64,000 bases of DNA from Spirosoma sp. SC4-14 (GCF_037201965.1 NZ_CP147518.1:3899001-3963000); one strand, 5' to 3'. Numbered from the stretch's first letter, positions 1 to 9,793 are shown. The notes: generated by a model not told the origin, from the letters alone. A program made the numbers and translations.

Positions 1-84
1 GAAGGCGAACTAGATGTATTCCTGCTTGGCAGGCAGGCCGATGGCGAACGGGCAGGATTGAAAACTAAAATTGTGCAGACGTAG
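1..84 (+). CDS. Possible C-terminal end of a protein cut by the window edge
   Basis: Reading frame 1 is open from the first base to a TAG at 82-84, giving 27 residues rich in charged and small amino acids (EGELDVFLLGRQADGERAGL...). The product is not recognised. It would converge on rplT, and an inverted repeat between the two stop codons (92-170) fits a shared terminator, which is the main support for a real gene here. A chance open frame of this length is quite possible. Confidence 0.35.
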   Translation, partial: EGELDVFLLGRQADGERAGLKTKIVQT

Positions 85-91
85 AAGCAGC

Positions 92-170
92 AATAGCAGC
101 GAGGAGTAACTATCAGAAGAAACGCTATTCTATGCGTTAACCCTCCCAATACTTACTCCTCGCTGCTATT
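92..170. terminator. 18-bp inverted repeat, likely bidirectional terminator
   Basis: AATAGCAGCGAGGAGTAA at 92-109 is repeated as its exact reverse complement at 153-170, with a 43-base spacer. It lies between the possible convergent gene end at 84 and the rplT stop at 184. There is no clear T-run, so its role as a terminator is inferred from position and the perfect stem. Confidence 0.5.
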
Positions 171-183
171 ACTTAAGTCCTGT

Positions 184-528
184 TTACTTCACTTGTTCCA
201 CAACGGCTGCAAATGCTTCCGGGTGGTTCATGGCCAGATCGGCCAGTACTTTACGGTTGAGTTCGATCCCCGATTTGTTCAGAGCACCCATCAATGCTGA
301 ATAAGACATACCGTTGATCCGGGCACCGGCATTGATCCGCTGAATCCAGAGACCACGGAAATCCCGTTTTTTGGCACGACGGTCGCGGTATGCATACCCT
401 AACCCTTTTTCGACAGCGTTTTTAGCAACTGTCCAAACATTCTTACGCCGACCAAAATAGCCTTTGGCCAGCTTCATTACTTTTTTCCGGCGCGCCCGTG
501 AGGCAACGTGATTGACGGAACGTGGCAT
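184..528 (-). CDS. rplT: 50S ribosomal protein L20
   Basis: L20 is an early 23S rRNA-binding assembly protein of the large ribosomal subunit. The 114-residue product has the usual family length and the highly basic N-terminal extension ([20 protein letters not shown]) followed by the globular domain with the [18 protein letters not shown] stretch typical of L20. It is the last gene of the thrS-infC-rpmI-rplT block on the minus strand, 212 bases after rpmI. In many bacteria L20 represses this operon by binding its leader; no such leader structure was identified here. Confidence 0.97.
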   Translation of the reverse strand: MPRSVNHVASRARRKKVMKLAKGYFGRRKNVWTVAKNAVEKGLGYAYRDRRAKKRDFRGLWIQRINAGARINGMSYSALMGALNKSGIELNRKVLADLAMNHPEAFAAVVEQVK

Positions 529-597
529 AATTTTTTACTTGTTTTTTGACGATAGGCGGAAAGGAATTTAAACGGTAAATGAATACTGACGAATACC

Positions 598-640
598 CTT
601 CAGTTTCTATTCATTCATCATTCATCATTCATCATTCTCT
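598..640. repeat. Short tandem ATTCATC repeats
   Basis: The rplT-rpmI spacer contains about four tandem copies of a 7-bp unit resembling ATTCATC, ending in ATTCTC. The wording resembles the arms of the inverted repeats at 3871-3961 and 6181-6265, which contain GTGAAGAAT on one strand and ATTCTTCAC on the other. It may be a decayed half of that family. No coding role is apparent. Confidence 0.5.
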
Positions 641-740
641 TAAGGCCCGGCATCGGGTGAAACTTAAAACCAGGAACAGACCTGTTCCTTTTCGCATAAT
701 GCACACTTATCTAGAAGCGGCTTATACCTACTCTTTCCAA

Positions 741-935
741 TTAAACGTTCAGCAACGCTTTAATCCGGCGCTCATCGGCTGGGAATACCAGCGTGTCGTG
801 TACCAGATTACGCTTCTGCTTGGTTGTTTTCTTGGTCAGAATATGACTGTGGAAGGCATGCTTCCGTTTGATTTTTCCGGTACCGGTCAGCTTGAAACGC
901 TTTTTGGCAGCCGAGTTAGTTTTTACTTTTGGCAT
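741..935 (-). CDS. rpmI: 50S ribosomal protein L35
   Basis: A 64-residue, very basic protein starting [20 protein letters not shown], the signature of bacterial L35, a small component of the large subunit. The length is standard for the family. It lies between infC and rplT in the conserved gene order. A longer plus-strand frame covering the same bases (579-965) has no family features and is an antisense shadow. Confidence 0.96.
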   Translation of the reverse strand: MPKVKTNSAAKKRFKLTGTGKIKRKHAFHSHILTKKTTKQKRNLVHDTLVFPADERRIKALLNV

Positions 936-1134
936 TGCAGTAAACCGCTTTTATGGAAAATTTAAGTAAACAGGCCGCAAAGATACAAAATAAAATGAAG
1001 GTTCGCTACTAGCTTTTTGATTTCAGCGTAGGAAGAACCACAGGGTAAAGATGAAAAGCCAGGGCATGAAAAATCCGTTCGGGCAATTCAGTTTTAGAAT
1101 AGGCCCAAACGGATTTAACTGACTGGATATATCG

Positions 1135-1689
1135 CTATTTTTTTACGACAACTTTAGGGGCCAGGAATATTGTCATCCGTTTGCCTTCGAGTTTGGGCTC
1201 CGATTCAACCTTTCCGTATTCTTCAAGCCCTTTGGCAAACCGATCGAGCAATTGCGTACCCCGGTCTTTGAAAACAATAGCCCGCCCCACGAATTGTACA
1301 TAAGCCCGAACTTTAGCGCCTTCTTTCAGAAAGTTGATCGCATGTTTGAGCTTAAATTCAAAATCATGATCGTCGGTATTCGGACCAAACCGAATTTCCT
1401 TAATAACGACTTTGGTGGCATTTGCCTTTATTTCTTTCTGTTTTTTCTTTTGCTCGTATTTGAACTTCGAGTAGTCCACAATGCGGCATACAGGCGGGAC
1501 AGCATTAGGCGAAACTTCCACCAGATCGAGCCCCTGAGCCCGAGCCATGGCTAAAGCCTTATTTATATCGTAGATTCCCTGTTCTACATTTTCACCGACC
1601 ACCCGAACTTCGCGGGCCAAAATGCGCTCATTAACTTTGTACGGTTCTTCAACCACACGACGGGGTGGTCTGCGCTGGGGTAATGCCAT
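1135..1689 (-). CDS. infC: Translation initiation factor IF-3
   Basis: IF-3 binds the 30S subunit, checks start-codon and initiator-tRNA pairing and prevents premature 50S joining. The 184-residue product has an IF3 N-terminal domain (around residues 15-85, [25 protein letters not shown]), a lysine-rich linker (about 80-95) and the IF3 C-terminal domain ending in APKVVVKK. The start is an ordinary ATG, not the AUU-type start used for autoregulation in E. coli, so that mode of control is not indicated. It lies downstream of thrS with 179 bases between them, which include an inverted repeat. Confidence 0.97.
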   Translation of the reverse strand: MALPQRRPPRRVVEEPYKVNERILAREVRVVGENVEQGIYDINKALAMARAQGLDLVEVSPNAVPPVCRIVDYSKFKYEQKKKQKEIKANATKVVIKEIRFGPNTDDHDFEFKLKHAINFLKEGAKVRAYVQFVGRAIVFKDRGTQLLDRFAKGLEEYGKVESEPKLEGKRMTIFLAPKVVVKK

Positions 1690-1797
1690 AGATTGTGTTT
1701 AGTGAAACTAATTTTTAAAATCGCTTGGATAACGTTTGTACTACTAAAAAGTTCGGGAAACTATTGAAAATACTGATTCTGCGCAAGCGGAATACAG

Positions 1798-1860
1798 TTT
1801 ATGGTTTATAGTTGCGCTGCCATAGCAGGATGTATACTGAAAGGCGGAGCAACCATAAAC
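1798..1860. repeat. Intergenic inverted repeat, GTTTATGG family
   Basis: A left arm (TTTATGGTTTATAGTTGCGC and following bases) pairs with GGCGGAGCAACCATAAAC at 1843-1860. The same wording recurs at 36989-37047, 39434-39541, 55134-55237 and 57125-57165. It lies just after the thrS stop, so it may act as a processing or termination hairpin, but there is no T-run. Confidence 0.65.
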
Positions 1861-1868
1861 CGTTCCAC

Positions 1869-3812
1869 CTACACCTTCACTTCGGCCTTGAAGATGTTGA
1901 CAAACTCGTCGATCGTCATGCTACCGAGGTCGCCCTGGCCTTTCCGGCGAACCGATACTTTACCGTCGGCGGCTTCTTTTTCGCCAACAATAAGCATAAA
2001 GGGTACTTTGTTGACTTCGGCATCACGAATCTTACGACCGATTTTCTCGTCGCGGAGGTCGACAAATCCCCGTATATCCTGCTCCTGCAAGGTAAAAAAC
2101 AGGTCGTTGGCGTAGTCTTCATATTTTTCAGAAATCGGCAGAATGGCAATCTGATCGGGCGAAAGCCACAGCGGGAAATTCCCGGCGGTGTTCTCGATCA
2201 GAATGGCAATAAATCGCTCTAACGAGCCAAAAGGTGCCCGGTGAATCATCACAGGGCGGTGTTTCTGGTTGTCGGAGCCAATATATTCGAGTTCGAACCG
2301 GTTCGGCAAATTATAGTCGACCTGAATGGTTCCTAACTGCCACTTCCGGCCCAGTGCATCGCGAACCATGAAGTCGAGTTTAGGGCCATAAAAAGCCGCT
2401 TCACCTAACTCCGTTACGGTTGGCAACCCTTTTTCGGCAGCCGACTCAATAATAGCGGCCTCGGCTTTTTCCCACAACTCATCCGAACCAATGTACTTGG
2501 TTTTATTTTCCGGGTCACGGAGCGAAATCTGGGCACTATAATCGTCAAAACCAAGCGATCGGAAGACATACAATACCAGATCGATCACTTTCATGAACTC
2601 GTCCTTCACCTGATCGGGGCGGCAGAAAATGTGCGCATCATCCTGAGTGAATCCCCGCACGCGGGTCAGCCCATGCAACTCGCCCGACTGCTCATAGCGG
2701 TAAACCGTCCCGAACTCGGCTAACCGTAGTGGCAGATCGCGGTAGGAACGCGGCCGGCTTTTATAAATTTCGCAGTGATGCGGACAGTTCATTGGTTTGA
2801 GCAAAAACTCCTCATTGGGGTCTGGCGTTTTAATGGGCTGAAATGAGTCTTCACCATATTTCTCCCAGTGGCCCGAGGTAACGTAAAGTTGCTTGCTCCC
2901 AATGTGTGGCGTTACAACTGGCGAATAGCCCGCCCGAATCTGGGCTTTCCGCAGGAAACTTTCCAGTCGTTCGCGCAGCATGGTACCTTTGGGCAACCAT
3001 AGCGGCAGCCCCTGCCCTACTTTCTCCGAAAATGCAAAGAGTTCCAGTTCTTTACCCAATTTGCGGTGGTCGCGTTTTTTGGCTTCCTCAAGCACATACA
3101 GGTAATCGTCCAGTTCTTTTTGCTTCGGATACGTAACGGCGTATATCCGGGTAAGCTGCTTATTTTTTTCGTTACCGCGCCAATAGGCCCCGGCCACATT
3201 CATAATTTTGGCAGCTTTAATAAAACCCGTATTCGGAATATGTGGTCCCCGGCATAAGTCCGTAAAATCACCCTGCGTATAGAACGTAATGGTTCCATCA
3301 TCGAGTCCTTCCAGCAGATCGAGCTTATAGGGATCCCCTTTCTCCTCAAAATAGGCGACCGCATCGGCTTTGCTCATCGGCTTGCGGATATATTGCTGTT
3401 TCTGCCGAGCCAGTTCAAGCATTTTATCCTCAACCTTTTTAAAGTCTTCCTGCGAAAACGGCTGTCCATTCAGATCGACATCATAGTAGAATCCCGTTTC
3501 GACGGCGGGGCCAATACCAAATTTAACGCCTGGATACAAAGCTTCCAGCGCTTCAGCCAGCAAGTGGGCCGACGAGTGCCAGAAGGTTGCTTTGCCTTCG
3601 GGATCGTTCCAGGTGAGGAGTTGAACCGTAGCATCCTGGTCGATAGGGCGCGTGGCATCCTGCACAACGCCATTGACTTTGGCAGCCAGCACGTTGCGGG
3701 CCAATCCCTCACTAATTTGGGTAGCAATATCCAGACCGGTACTTCCTTTTGGATACTGCCGAACGCTCCCATCGGGCAGCGTCACGCGGATTTGTTCGTC
3801 CTGCGCAATCAT
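1869..3812 (-). CDS. thrS: Threonyl-tRNA synthetase
   Basis: Charges tRNA-Thr with threonine in the cytoplasm. The 647-residue class II synthetase has the full bacterial layout: TGS domain (about 5-65), editing domain with the [11 protein letters not shown] zinc-type motif near 80 and the DLCRGPH motif near 185, catalytic core with [10 protein letters not shown] (motif 2 region and zinc ligands, near 340) and the class II motif 3 region [12 protein letters not shown] near 520, then an anticodon-binding domain to the end. The ATG at 3812 gives the standard N-terminus. It is the first gene of the thrS-infC-rpmI-rplT block. Confidence 0.98.
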   Translation of the reverse strand: MIAQDEQIRVTLPDGSVRQYPKGSTGLDIATQISEGLARNVLAAKVNGVVQDATRPIDQDATVQLLTWNDPEGKATFWHSSAHLLAEALEALYPGVKFGIGPAVETGFYYDVDLNGQPFSQEDFKKVEDKMLELARQKQQYIRKPMSKADAVAYFEEKGDPYKLDLLEGLDDGTITFYTQGDFTDLCRGPHIPNTGFIKAAKIMNVAGAYWRGNEKNKQLTRIYAVTYPKQKELDDYLYVLEEAKKRDHRKLGKELELFAFSEKVGQGLPLWLPKGTMLRERLESFLRKAQIRAGYSPVVTPHIGSKQLYVTSGHWEKYGEDSFQPIKTPDPNEEFLLKPMNCPHHCEIYKSRPRSYRDLPLRLAEFGTVYRYEQSGELHGLTRVRGFTQDDAHIFCRPDQVKDEFMKVIDLVLYVFRSLGFDDYSAQISLRDPENKTKYIGSDELWEKAEAAIIESAAEKGLPTVTELGEAAFYGPKLDFMVRDALGRKWQLGTIQVDYNLPNRFELEYIGSDNQKHRPVMIHRAPFGSLERFIAILIENTAGNFPLWLSPDQIAILPISEKYEDYANDLFFTLQEQDIRGFVDLRDEKIGRKIRDAEVNKVPFMLIVGEKEAADGKVSVRRKGQGDLGSMTIDEFVNIFKAEVKV

Positions 3813-3870
3813 TTGTGTACTATTTTATTTGTGGGTAACCGCAGCCTACCTACAACTGTAAGCCACTTAT

Positions 3871-3961
3871 TTTTAGTGAAGAATGAAGAGTAAAAAGTGA
3901 AGAATGGTTTAAACGAATATGGAGCTATTCTTCACTTTTTACTCTTTATTCTTCACTAAAA
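3871..3961. repeat. 35-bp intergenic inverted repeat, GTGAAGAAT family
   Basis: Bases 3871-3905 (TTTTAGTGAAGAATGAAGAG and following) are matched by their reverse complement at 3927-3961 with a single mismatch and a 21-base loop. The right arm ends in a run of A, so the minus strand reads as a hairpin preceded by T and the plus strand as a hairpin followed by A. It separates the TPR lipoprotein gene from thrS on the minus strand. Confidence 0.75.
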
Positions 3962-3975
3962 AAATCTTCACTGAT

Positions 3976-5187
3976 TTAATTTTGTCCAATCGGTTTAATC
4001 GTTCGCCGGAGTGAATCGCCAGTGCCCGTACTTATCGGCGCTTTGGGCTTGATTGTCAGCACACGGACCCGGCTGGTATCCAGTGTAGCACGACTTGGCG
4101 CAGGGGTTAACGGTTCATTAGGCGTATTCGGCAAAAATAAGGAGTTTTGTGAGTACTGCCTACGTTGCGAGCGCCATAATCCTGCAGCAGCCTGCTGATC
4201 GGTTGCGTTTAGCTTCGTTGCTTTCGTATAAGCCTCAATTGCCAGGTCATATTGCCCCATCTGCTCGTGGCAGTAGCCAATATAGGTATCGATACGGGGA
4301 AATTGTGGCCGAAGCTGCTGCACGCGCTGGTAATTGGCCAGCGCGGTATAAAAATTTCGATAGGTCTGATTTATCAATCCAATCTGGAAATAAGCCTGAT
4401 AATAGTTTGGCTGTATCTTTAGTGTATGTTGATAACAGGCCATAGCGCTATCGAGTTCACCGGCGGTATGATAGATTAATCCACGACTATACTGCAACCG
4501 GGCATTATCAGGAAAATAACGGAGCGCCTGCTCATTATAAGTCAGTGCGGCATTACGGTCGCCCAGGGTCCGATAAATGGAGGCCAATTGATTGTAGGTT
4601 TCCAGAAAACGAGGTTTTAACCGGAGCGACTGCTGATATAATGCCAATGCCTGTGTGGTATCGCCCAGTTTAGCGGTCATCAGTCCTTTAAAAAAATAAG
4701 CTTCTCCATCGTAGGGTGCCATTTGCAGGGCTTTTGCTATGTATAGCTGTGCTTTGCTGAACTGATTCTGCTGTTGGAGTAAATCGCTCTGAAGGGTATA
4801 GAGCTCCGGTGTATCGACGCCCAGAATTTCAGCGCGCTGCGCATTAACCAACGCTTTTTCAGGCTGTTGTAAAGCCCGTAACACCTGAGCACGAGTCAGG
4901 TAATAGGAGCCAATGTTATCGTTACGGCTGATTGCTTCATCAATATCGTCGAGGGCTTCGCGAATGCGGCCCATAGCTAATAAAATAGCAGCCCGTTTGG
5001 CATAGGCCGATGTGGGCGACGACTGGTTGATGGCCCTGGTTAGTGCGCGTAACGCTCCTTCGGCACGGCTGCTATCGCCCGGCTTGGGGAAGTCGGGAAT
5101 ATGAGCGACCTGCCGGTCGTCGTTACCACAGGACAGAAGCGTAACGAACAGGGTTATAAGAAGCAAAAACAGACGCATGCGTATCAT
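3976..5187 (-). CDS. TPR-repeat lipoprotein
   Basis: The 403-residue product begins with a signal peptide and lipobox (LLSC, Cys about residue 20), so it is probably anchored in a membrane of the envelope. From about residue 40 to 345 it consists of around nine 34-residue tetratricopeptide repeats with the usual W/L-G-Y-A-F-P spacing (for example AYFFKGLMTAKLGDTTQALA and LQYSRGLIYHTAGELDSAMA). TPRs form helical scaffolds for protein-protein contacts; the partner is unknown. The last ~55 residues are low-complexity, rich in Pro, Thr and Ser. It is upstream of thrS on the same strand but separated by a long hairpin, so probably not co-transcribed. Confidence 0.9.
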   Translation of the reverse strand: MIRMRLFLLLITLFVTLLSCGNDDRQVAHIPDFPKPGDSSRAEGALRALTRAINQSSPTSAYAKRAAILLAMGRIREALDDIDEAISRNDNIGSYYLTRAQVLRALQQPEKALVNAQRAEILGVDTPELYTLQSDLLQQQNQFSKAQLYIAKALQMAPYDGEAYFFKGLMTAKLGDTTQALALYQQSLRLKPRFLETYNQLASIYRTLGDRNAALTYNEQALRYFPDNARLQYSRGLIYHTAGELDSAMACYQHTLKIQPNYYQAYFQIGLINQTYRNFYTALANYQRVQQLRPQFPRIDTYIGYCHEQMGQYDLAIEAYTKATKLNATDQQAAAGLWRSQRRQYSQNSLFLPNTPNEPLTPAPSRATLDTSRVRVLTIKPKAPISTGTGDSLRRTIKPIGQN

Positions 5188-5272
5188 GAATTGATCGAGG
5201 TTCGATTAACGTTGTACTACGCAATCGATCAGCCAATCAATTAGTCAATCCTTTCCAGCAAAGGTACATATT

Positions 5273-6169
5273 TCAGACGGATGCGAACCGATAAAAGACA
5301 CCAAGAGGCAGTCGTTTGCGGAAATTATCGTTCATCACCAGTTCGCCCCATTCTGGATTCGGCACATGACCAAAGCGCTGCCCAATCAGGTTATCGAGCA
5401 GAATTGACGAGAATCCCAGTGAATATAGATTGATAATAAAGAAATAATTGTCACGATCAAGCAGATCGGCACACGATTTTAGCAGGTCGTTGAGGTTCTC
5501 TTCCAGCACCCATTTCTCGCCATCCGGCCCACGCCCATAGGCGGGAGGGTCCAGAATGATGCCCTGGTATTGATTCCCACGTCGTACTTCACGACGGACA
5601 AATTTAACGGCGTCTTCAACTATCCAGCGAATATTATCGAGTTCGCTATGATCCATATTTTCGCGCGCCCAGTTAATAACGGGCTTAACGGCATCGACAT
5701 GCGTAATGTCGGCTCCGGCCTGTCGGGCGGCCAGCGACGCCCCGCCTGTGTAGGCAAACAGGTTCAGTATTCGTGGTCGCCCAGCCTGAGCTGAAAGCGC
5801 TTTCACTTTGTTGTGAATATAAATCCAGTTGTCGGCTTGTTCCGGAAACAGTCCTACATGCTTAAAGGTGGTTAAGGCCAGCTTAAACTTTAGCGACAAG
5901 CCGCCCTGTTGAAATTGAACAAACCAGGGGTCATGCATATCGGGCCGGGTTTGCCAGTCGCCCCGTTCGGGCGACTGCCGATCGCGTCGAAAGACCGCAT
6001 GCGCACGTCGCTCCCAATCCGCGTCCGACAGTGATTTATCCCAGATCGCCTGCGGCTCAGGTCGAGCCAGCACATATTGACCAAACCGCTCCAGCTTCTG
6101 AAAATTGCCGGAGTCGATTAATTCATAATCTGTCCAGGGGGCCGGGGTAATCAGTTGAATGGTATCCAT
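5273..6169 (-). CDS. Class I SAM-dependent methyltransferase (RlmI/RlmL-like)
   Basis: A 298-residue Rossmann-fold methyltransferase. The SAM-binding motif I is ILNLFAYTGGASLAARQAGA (about 135-155), followed by the acidic residue in THVDAVKP and the catalytic-type DPPAYGRG motif (about 207-214). This DPP[AS] motif with the LNLFAYTG region is typical of the RlmI/RlmK family of 23S rRNA cytosine-C5 or guanine-N2 methyltransferases. There is no PUA domain at the N-terminus, so the exact target is uncertain. It is on the minus strand downstream of the EVE gene. Confidence 0.85.
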   Translation of the reverse strand: MDTIQLITPAPWTDYELIDSGNFQKLERFGQYVLARPEPQAIWDKSLSDADWERRAHAVFRRDRQSPERGDWQTRPDMHDPWFVQFQQGGLSLKFKLALTTFKHVGLFPEQADNWIYIHNKVKALSAQAGRPRILNLFAYTGGASLAARQAGADITHVDAVKPVINWARENMDHSELDNIRWIVEDAVKFVRREVRRGNQYQGIILDPPAYGRGPDGEKWVLEENLNDLLKSCADLLDRDNYFFIINLYSLGFSSILLDNLIGQRFGHVPNPEWGELVMNDNFRKRLPLGVFYRFASV

Positions 6170-6180
6170 ACGTTTTTTCC

Positions 6181-6265
6181 GTGAGGTTTTTTAGTGTAGA
6201 GTGAAAAGTGAAGAATAGCTACGCATCAGTGAAATTATTCTACACTCTTCACTAAAAAACCTCAC
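6181..6265. repeat. Intergenic inverted repeat overlapping the EVE gene stop
   Basis: GTGAGGTTTTTTAGTG begins the left arm at 6181 and returns as its reverse complement up to 6265 (25-bp arms, two mismatches). The wording matches the hairpin at 3871-3961. The right arm covers the last codons and stop of the EVE-domain gene (stop at 6252-6254). Confidence 0.7.
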
Positions 6266-6677
6266 TACTTTTTTGCCCCATTTTAAGGAGCAACTCAAAT
6301 TCATCGGGTTTAACGGGCATGACCGATAATCGGGATTGTCTGATCAGAGCCATGTTGGCCAGCATGGGTTCGGCTTTGATCTGGCTCAGTGAAACTGGCT
6401 GCTCGAAAGCCATAACGGGTTCCAGTTCAACCACTACCCAGCGCGGATCGGCAGGAACGGTAGGGTCCTGATAACTTTCCCGAATAACTCTGGCCAGCCC
6501 CACAACGGCGGGGTTTGTAACACTATGATAAAACAGAACCTGATCGCCAGTTTGCATAGCCTTCAGGTTATTACGGGCCTGATAATTACGGACCCCATCC
6601 CATATGGCACGGCCCTGTTCTAGAAAATGATGCCACCCGTAGGTGTCGGGTTCGGACTTAACAAGCCAGTAGTTCAA
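6252..6677 (-). CDS. EVE (PUA-like) domain protein
   Basis: A 141-residue single-domain protein starting MNYWLVKSEPDTYGW, with WDGVRNYQARNNLK and GDQVLFYHS; these are hallmark motifs of the EVE/THYN1 family. EVE domains have a PUA-like fold and bind modified bases in nucleic acids (for example 5-methylcytosine derivatives). The stand-alone form is common in bacteria and its cellular role is not settled. Its C-terminus (SSEVF) is encoded by an intergenic repeat arm, so the natural end may have been altered by the repeat. Confidence 0.9.
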   Translation of the reverse strand: MNYWLVKSEPDTYGWHHFLEQGRAIWDGVRNYQARNNLKAMQTGDQVLFYHSVTNPAVVGLARVIRESYQDPTVPADPRWVVVELEPVMAFEQPVSLSQIKAEPMLANMALIRQSRLSVMPVKPDEFELLLKMGQKSSEVF

Positions 6678-6792
6678 TGAAAAAACTAATTAGATAAGCA
6701 GCGGAAGGGGTTACCTGAAAACAGATTCCGGCAGGGAGTTAACGCTGTAAACCAATTGACAATCAACCTAAAAAGACACGACTATTCGTTGA

Positions 6793-7383
6793 TCAATAAT
6801 AATCATCCTGCTCATGACTACTTCCGTAATGTGAGCCATATTCGTCTTCATCGTCATCATCAAAACGGGAGCCTGCACTCTTAAAGGCCAGTGCTTTTTT
6901 AAGGATCATGATTTGGCCGGTATGATACAAATCGTGATTAACAATACCATGCAGCATATCGTAATAAGTATAGTCACGACCGGGCACAATATCTTCCAGA
7001 AATTCATCATCATCGCGCTTATCGAGTTCATTTACCAGTTCCTCCTGGCTAAGGCTCAGTTCCATTTCGAGGGCTTCCCATTCGAAGTCGTCAATTTTAT
7101 CGGGCAGCGCGCCAAAGTTTTTTTCGGGGGTGGTTATATCGAATGTAGCATCGCCCTGCATTTTCTTCACACAGAAAATACGCCAGCTCGTCATATGGAA
7201 AACCAGCTCTGCAATGGTATGGGTATTAGGCGAAATGCGTCGGCCAGCCATATCGGGAGTCACTCCCCGTAACGCTTCAACCACCGATGGACCGTGCCAG
7301 GCCTCCTCGCTTTCATAAGTTGTATTGAGGAGATCGATGATCCGAATAAGTTCGTCGTTTGGAACCATAGGTAATAAACTCAA
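6793..7383 (-). CDS. DinB-family protein
   Basis: A 196-residue predicted four-helix-bundle protein of the DinB/YfiT-like superfamily, which are metal-dependent enzymes often acting as thiol transferases. Candidate metal-binding histidines are in HTIAELVFHMTSWR (about 58-70) and HGIVNHDLYHTGQ (about 145-157), spaced as in the family. The C-terminal ~25 residues are strongly acidic (DDDDEDEYGSHYGSS) and lie outside the fold. It stands alone on the minus strand. Substrate unknown. Confidence 0.8.
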   Translation of the reverse strand: MSLLPMVPNDELIRIIDLLNTTYESEEAWHGPSVVEALRGVTPDMAGRRISPNTHTIAELVFHMTSWRIFCVKKMQGDATFDITTPEKNFGALPDKIDDFEWEALEMELSLSQEELVNELDKRDDDEFLEDIVPGRDYTYYDMLHGIVNHDLYHTGQIMILKKALAFKSAGSRFDDDDEDEYGSHYGSSHEQDDYY

Positions 7384-7969
7384 AATAGTAAAACGTGTTG
7401 ATACACAGCGTTTCGCGTTTAAGACACTAGCCGATTATCTGTACTCAGGAACAGTATGGGATCTGATAACTTCTATTTCGTGTTCTTATTCTTCTTACTA
7501 CTGCTGTATCGGATATTTGTTTAGGGAACGCTCATTTTTGCTCAAAACCTGACAGGCTGAAAAACCAACCTGCTGTCGGTAACGTCAACAAGTATAAAAA
7601 ACTGCCTGGGCCTGATGTGGCTAAACGAGTCCCCAAATCGCCTGCAAAGGTACGTCAATATTGACGGTGTTTTTAAAATCCTCCCGATCAATTTTAAGCA
7701 AAGTTTATATATCCCCGACTTCCGGCTAAGAATTTATGTATTCTTCTTTTCGGCTTTATAGCCTTCGGGCAGGGGGTAACCATTCTTTGCGGCTAAATTC
7801 ATCCCCTTCACCTACTTTTTCAGCATACATATTATACGAATTGGCATAAAAAGTGCACATAGAATCAATCTTAGTAATTGCCGATGCCTATGATTTTTGG
7901 TCTAGCAGGTGACTAGAGTCATTTTAGGCAATCTAATAGTTTGTTGGTCCTTGTGTTAAGTCAGCGCTT
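7384..7969. other. 586-bp intergenic region
   Basis: The divergent spacer between the DinB gene and the Wzi-like gene, probably carrying promoters for both. No tRNA or hairpin was recognised. On the minus strand a 22-codon frame at 7734-7802 is listed separately. Confidence 0.5.
7734..7802 (-). CDS. Possible 22-residue micro-protein
   Basis: ATG at 7802 to TAA at 7734 encodes MNLAAKNGYPLPEGYKAEKK plus two residues. The composition looks protein-like, and a purine-rich stretch (GGTGAAGGGG) precedes the ATG, with an in-frame GTG four codons upstream as an alternative start. There is no recognised family and no way here to test conservation, so this is tentative. Confidence 0.25.
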   Translation of the reverse strand: MNLAAKNGYPLPEGYKAEKKNT

Positions 7970-9466
7970 ATGCCTAAACCTATACTACTGTCACTATGTC
8001 TGCTTTCAATGGGTATTTGTTTCGGCCAAGTGCAAAAACCCCTTCGTCTGAATACGGAAGTAGGCAGTTTCCTGTCATCATCTGGGCAGAACCCTTTCTG
8101 GCTCAGAACCAATCAATATGGCATTGTGCCCATGGAAAATTCGACTATGACCGTACGACAGGCCGTTCATGTCGATTATCATGATGCCCCAAAAACAAAG
8201 TTAGATAGTTTACGGGCAACCAACCGGGTTGTTGACTGGGGATGGCACGCCGAAGCTGTTGTGAATGCAGGCTACAATGTTCAGTTACTCATCCCGGAAG
8301 CGTATGTAAAAGTTCGCATCCGATCGCTTGAACTATGGGGAGGCCGCCGTCGTGAAATTGTTGGTCTGGTCGATTCAACCCTCACTTCGGGCTCTTATAG
8401 TGTATCGGGCAATGCCTTGCCCATGCTGAAATTTCAGATAGCGATTCCGGAGTTTACTCCTCGCAATGGCTTGTTCGCCATAAAAGGGTTTTATGCTCAT
8501 GGCTGGTTTGAACGGGACCGATTCGTACAGAATACAATGCTTCATCAAAAAGCGTTATATGTACGTATAGGCCGCCCCAGCTCACGGCTAAAACTATATG
8601 GAGGCATGAATCATCAGGTGATGTGGGGAGGAACTACTACTCAACTCCCGGGAACCCGCATCAAAAATAACCTGTTGCCGTCAACATTCCGGGACTATAT
8701 CGATGTGGTAGCTGCCAGTTCGTTAAGCAACCGGGCTAATGTCGATACCAACCGGATCAGCCAGTTTGATCGCGAAAACCGTATTGGAAACCACCTGGGA
8801 ACGGTTGATCTGGGATTTGAATACACGGGTCACACCTTCTCGATTTTTGCCTATCGGCAGAATATCTATGAAGATGGGTCTCTGTTCCACCTGGCGAATA
8901 TAAAAGATGGCCTGAACGGATTACGTATTCGTAACCTTCGGCCACATACGGGCCAAAGGTTACAGATTGAATCTGTTTTATTCGAATACCTATATACGGA
9001 AAACCAGGGCGGTTCTATTTTTTCAGATATTCTCAAGATACATGGCCGCGATAACTATTTTAATCATTCGCAATATCAGGATGGCTGGTCGCGCTATGGA
9101 ATGACAATTGGCACTCCTTTTATTACGCCTTCGGCAGATAGCCGTAGTGATTTACCCCGGTATGCATTTACGAATAACAACCGGGTGGCAGTTATGCATG
9201 TGGGTATGGCGGGCCACGTGCTGGATTTTTTCAGCTTTCAGCTAAAAGCATCCTACAGCCAAAATCTGGGCACCTACGAAGTGCCCTTTCAAACGCCGGT
9301 GCACCAGTTTTCGGGATTATTCCACGTTAGTGCTCCAGTATATATTCTGGGAGGTGTAACGGTAAACGCTTCTTTAGCCACAGATATTGGCGGTTTATAT
9401 CCAAATTGCACCGGATATTATATAGGAATCAAGAAAGACAGTCAGATAAACAAAAATCGACGCTAA
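7970..9466 (+). CDS. Capsule assembly Wzi-family outer-membrane protein
   Basis: A 498-residue protein with a signal peptide (MPKPILLSLCLLSMGICFGQ, cleavage after about 20) and an N-terminal region (LRLNTEVGSFLSSSGQNPFW and LRTNQYG) typical of Bacteroidota proteins matching the Wzi capsule-assembly family. In E. coli, Wzi is an outer-membrane beta-barrel lectin that ties capsular polysaccharide to the cell. The remainder has alternating beta-strand character, as expected for a barrel. No capsule genes are adjacent, so the ligand is open. Confidence 0.8.
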   Translation: MPKPILLSLCLLSMGICFGQVQKPLRLNTEVGSFLSSSGQNPFWLRTNQYGIVPMENSTMTVRQAVHVDYHDAPKTKLDSLRATNRVVDWGWHAEAVVNAGYNVQLLIPEAYVKVRIRSLELWGGRRREIVGLVDSTLTSGSYSVSGNALPMLKFQIAIPEFTPRNGLFAIKGFYAHGWFERDRFVQNTMLHQKALYVRIGRPSSRLKLYGGMNHQVMWGGTTTQLPGTRIKNNLLPSTFRDYIDVVAASSLSNRANVDTNRISQFDRENRIGNHLGTVDLGFEYTGHTFSIFAYRQNIYEDGSLFHLANIKDGLNGLRIRNLRPHTGQRLQIESVLFEYLYTENQGGSIFSDILKIHGRDNYFNHSQYQDGWSRYGMTIGTPFITPSADSRSDLPRYAFTNNNRVAVMHVGMAGHVLDFFSFQLKASYSQNLGTYEVPFQTPVHQFSGLFHVSAPVYILGGVTVNASLATDIGGLYPNCTGYYIGIKKDSQINKNRR

Positions 9467-9793
9467 TTTATTTTCATCTTATCTAAATAAATGACTAAAT
9501 AAAATATTTTATTAACAAAATTGAACATTTGCAAATAAATAAAAAGTTTAATTGCCGTTAAATATATTATTTATAAAAAATCTGATTTATGTTCTTGGCT
9601 GTTACCATGAATCGTGGTATTTTGCTGAGTAAAAGCCCCTTAGTATATTGTTAGTACGGCTACGTTATACTTTTAATTTAGCCTTTTGTAGGTTTAAATG
9701 TCTTATTGCAAACTGAGGGTCCACAGCTCGTTTACATCTGTCCCGTAACTCAAAATAAAAACCTAACCATGCTCAGAACTATTAGCCTAATCC
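9467..9793. other. AT-rich promoter-type region
   Basis: 327 bases, very AT-rich in the first ~130 bases (runs such as TAAATATATTATTTAT). No gene or hairpin was recognised. It probably carries the promoter of the downstream sigma-factor gene, but no unambiguous -33/-7 pair could be picked. Confidence 0.4.

Noticed and set aside
579-965. 128-residue plus-strand frame opposite rpmI
   Set aside because: Fully antisense to a certain ribosomal gene, with low-complexity start; a shadow.
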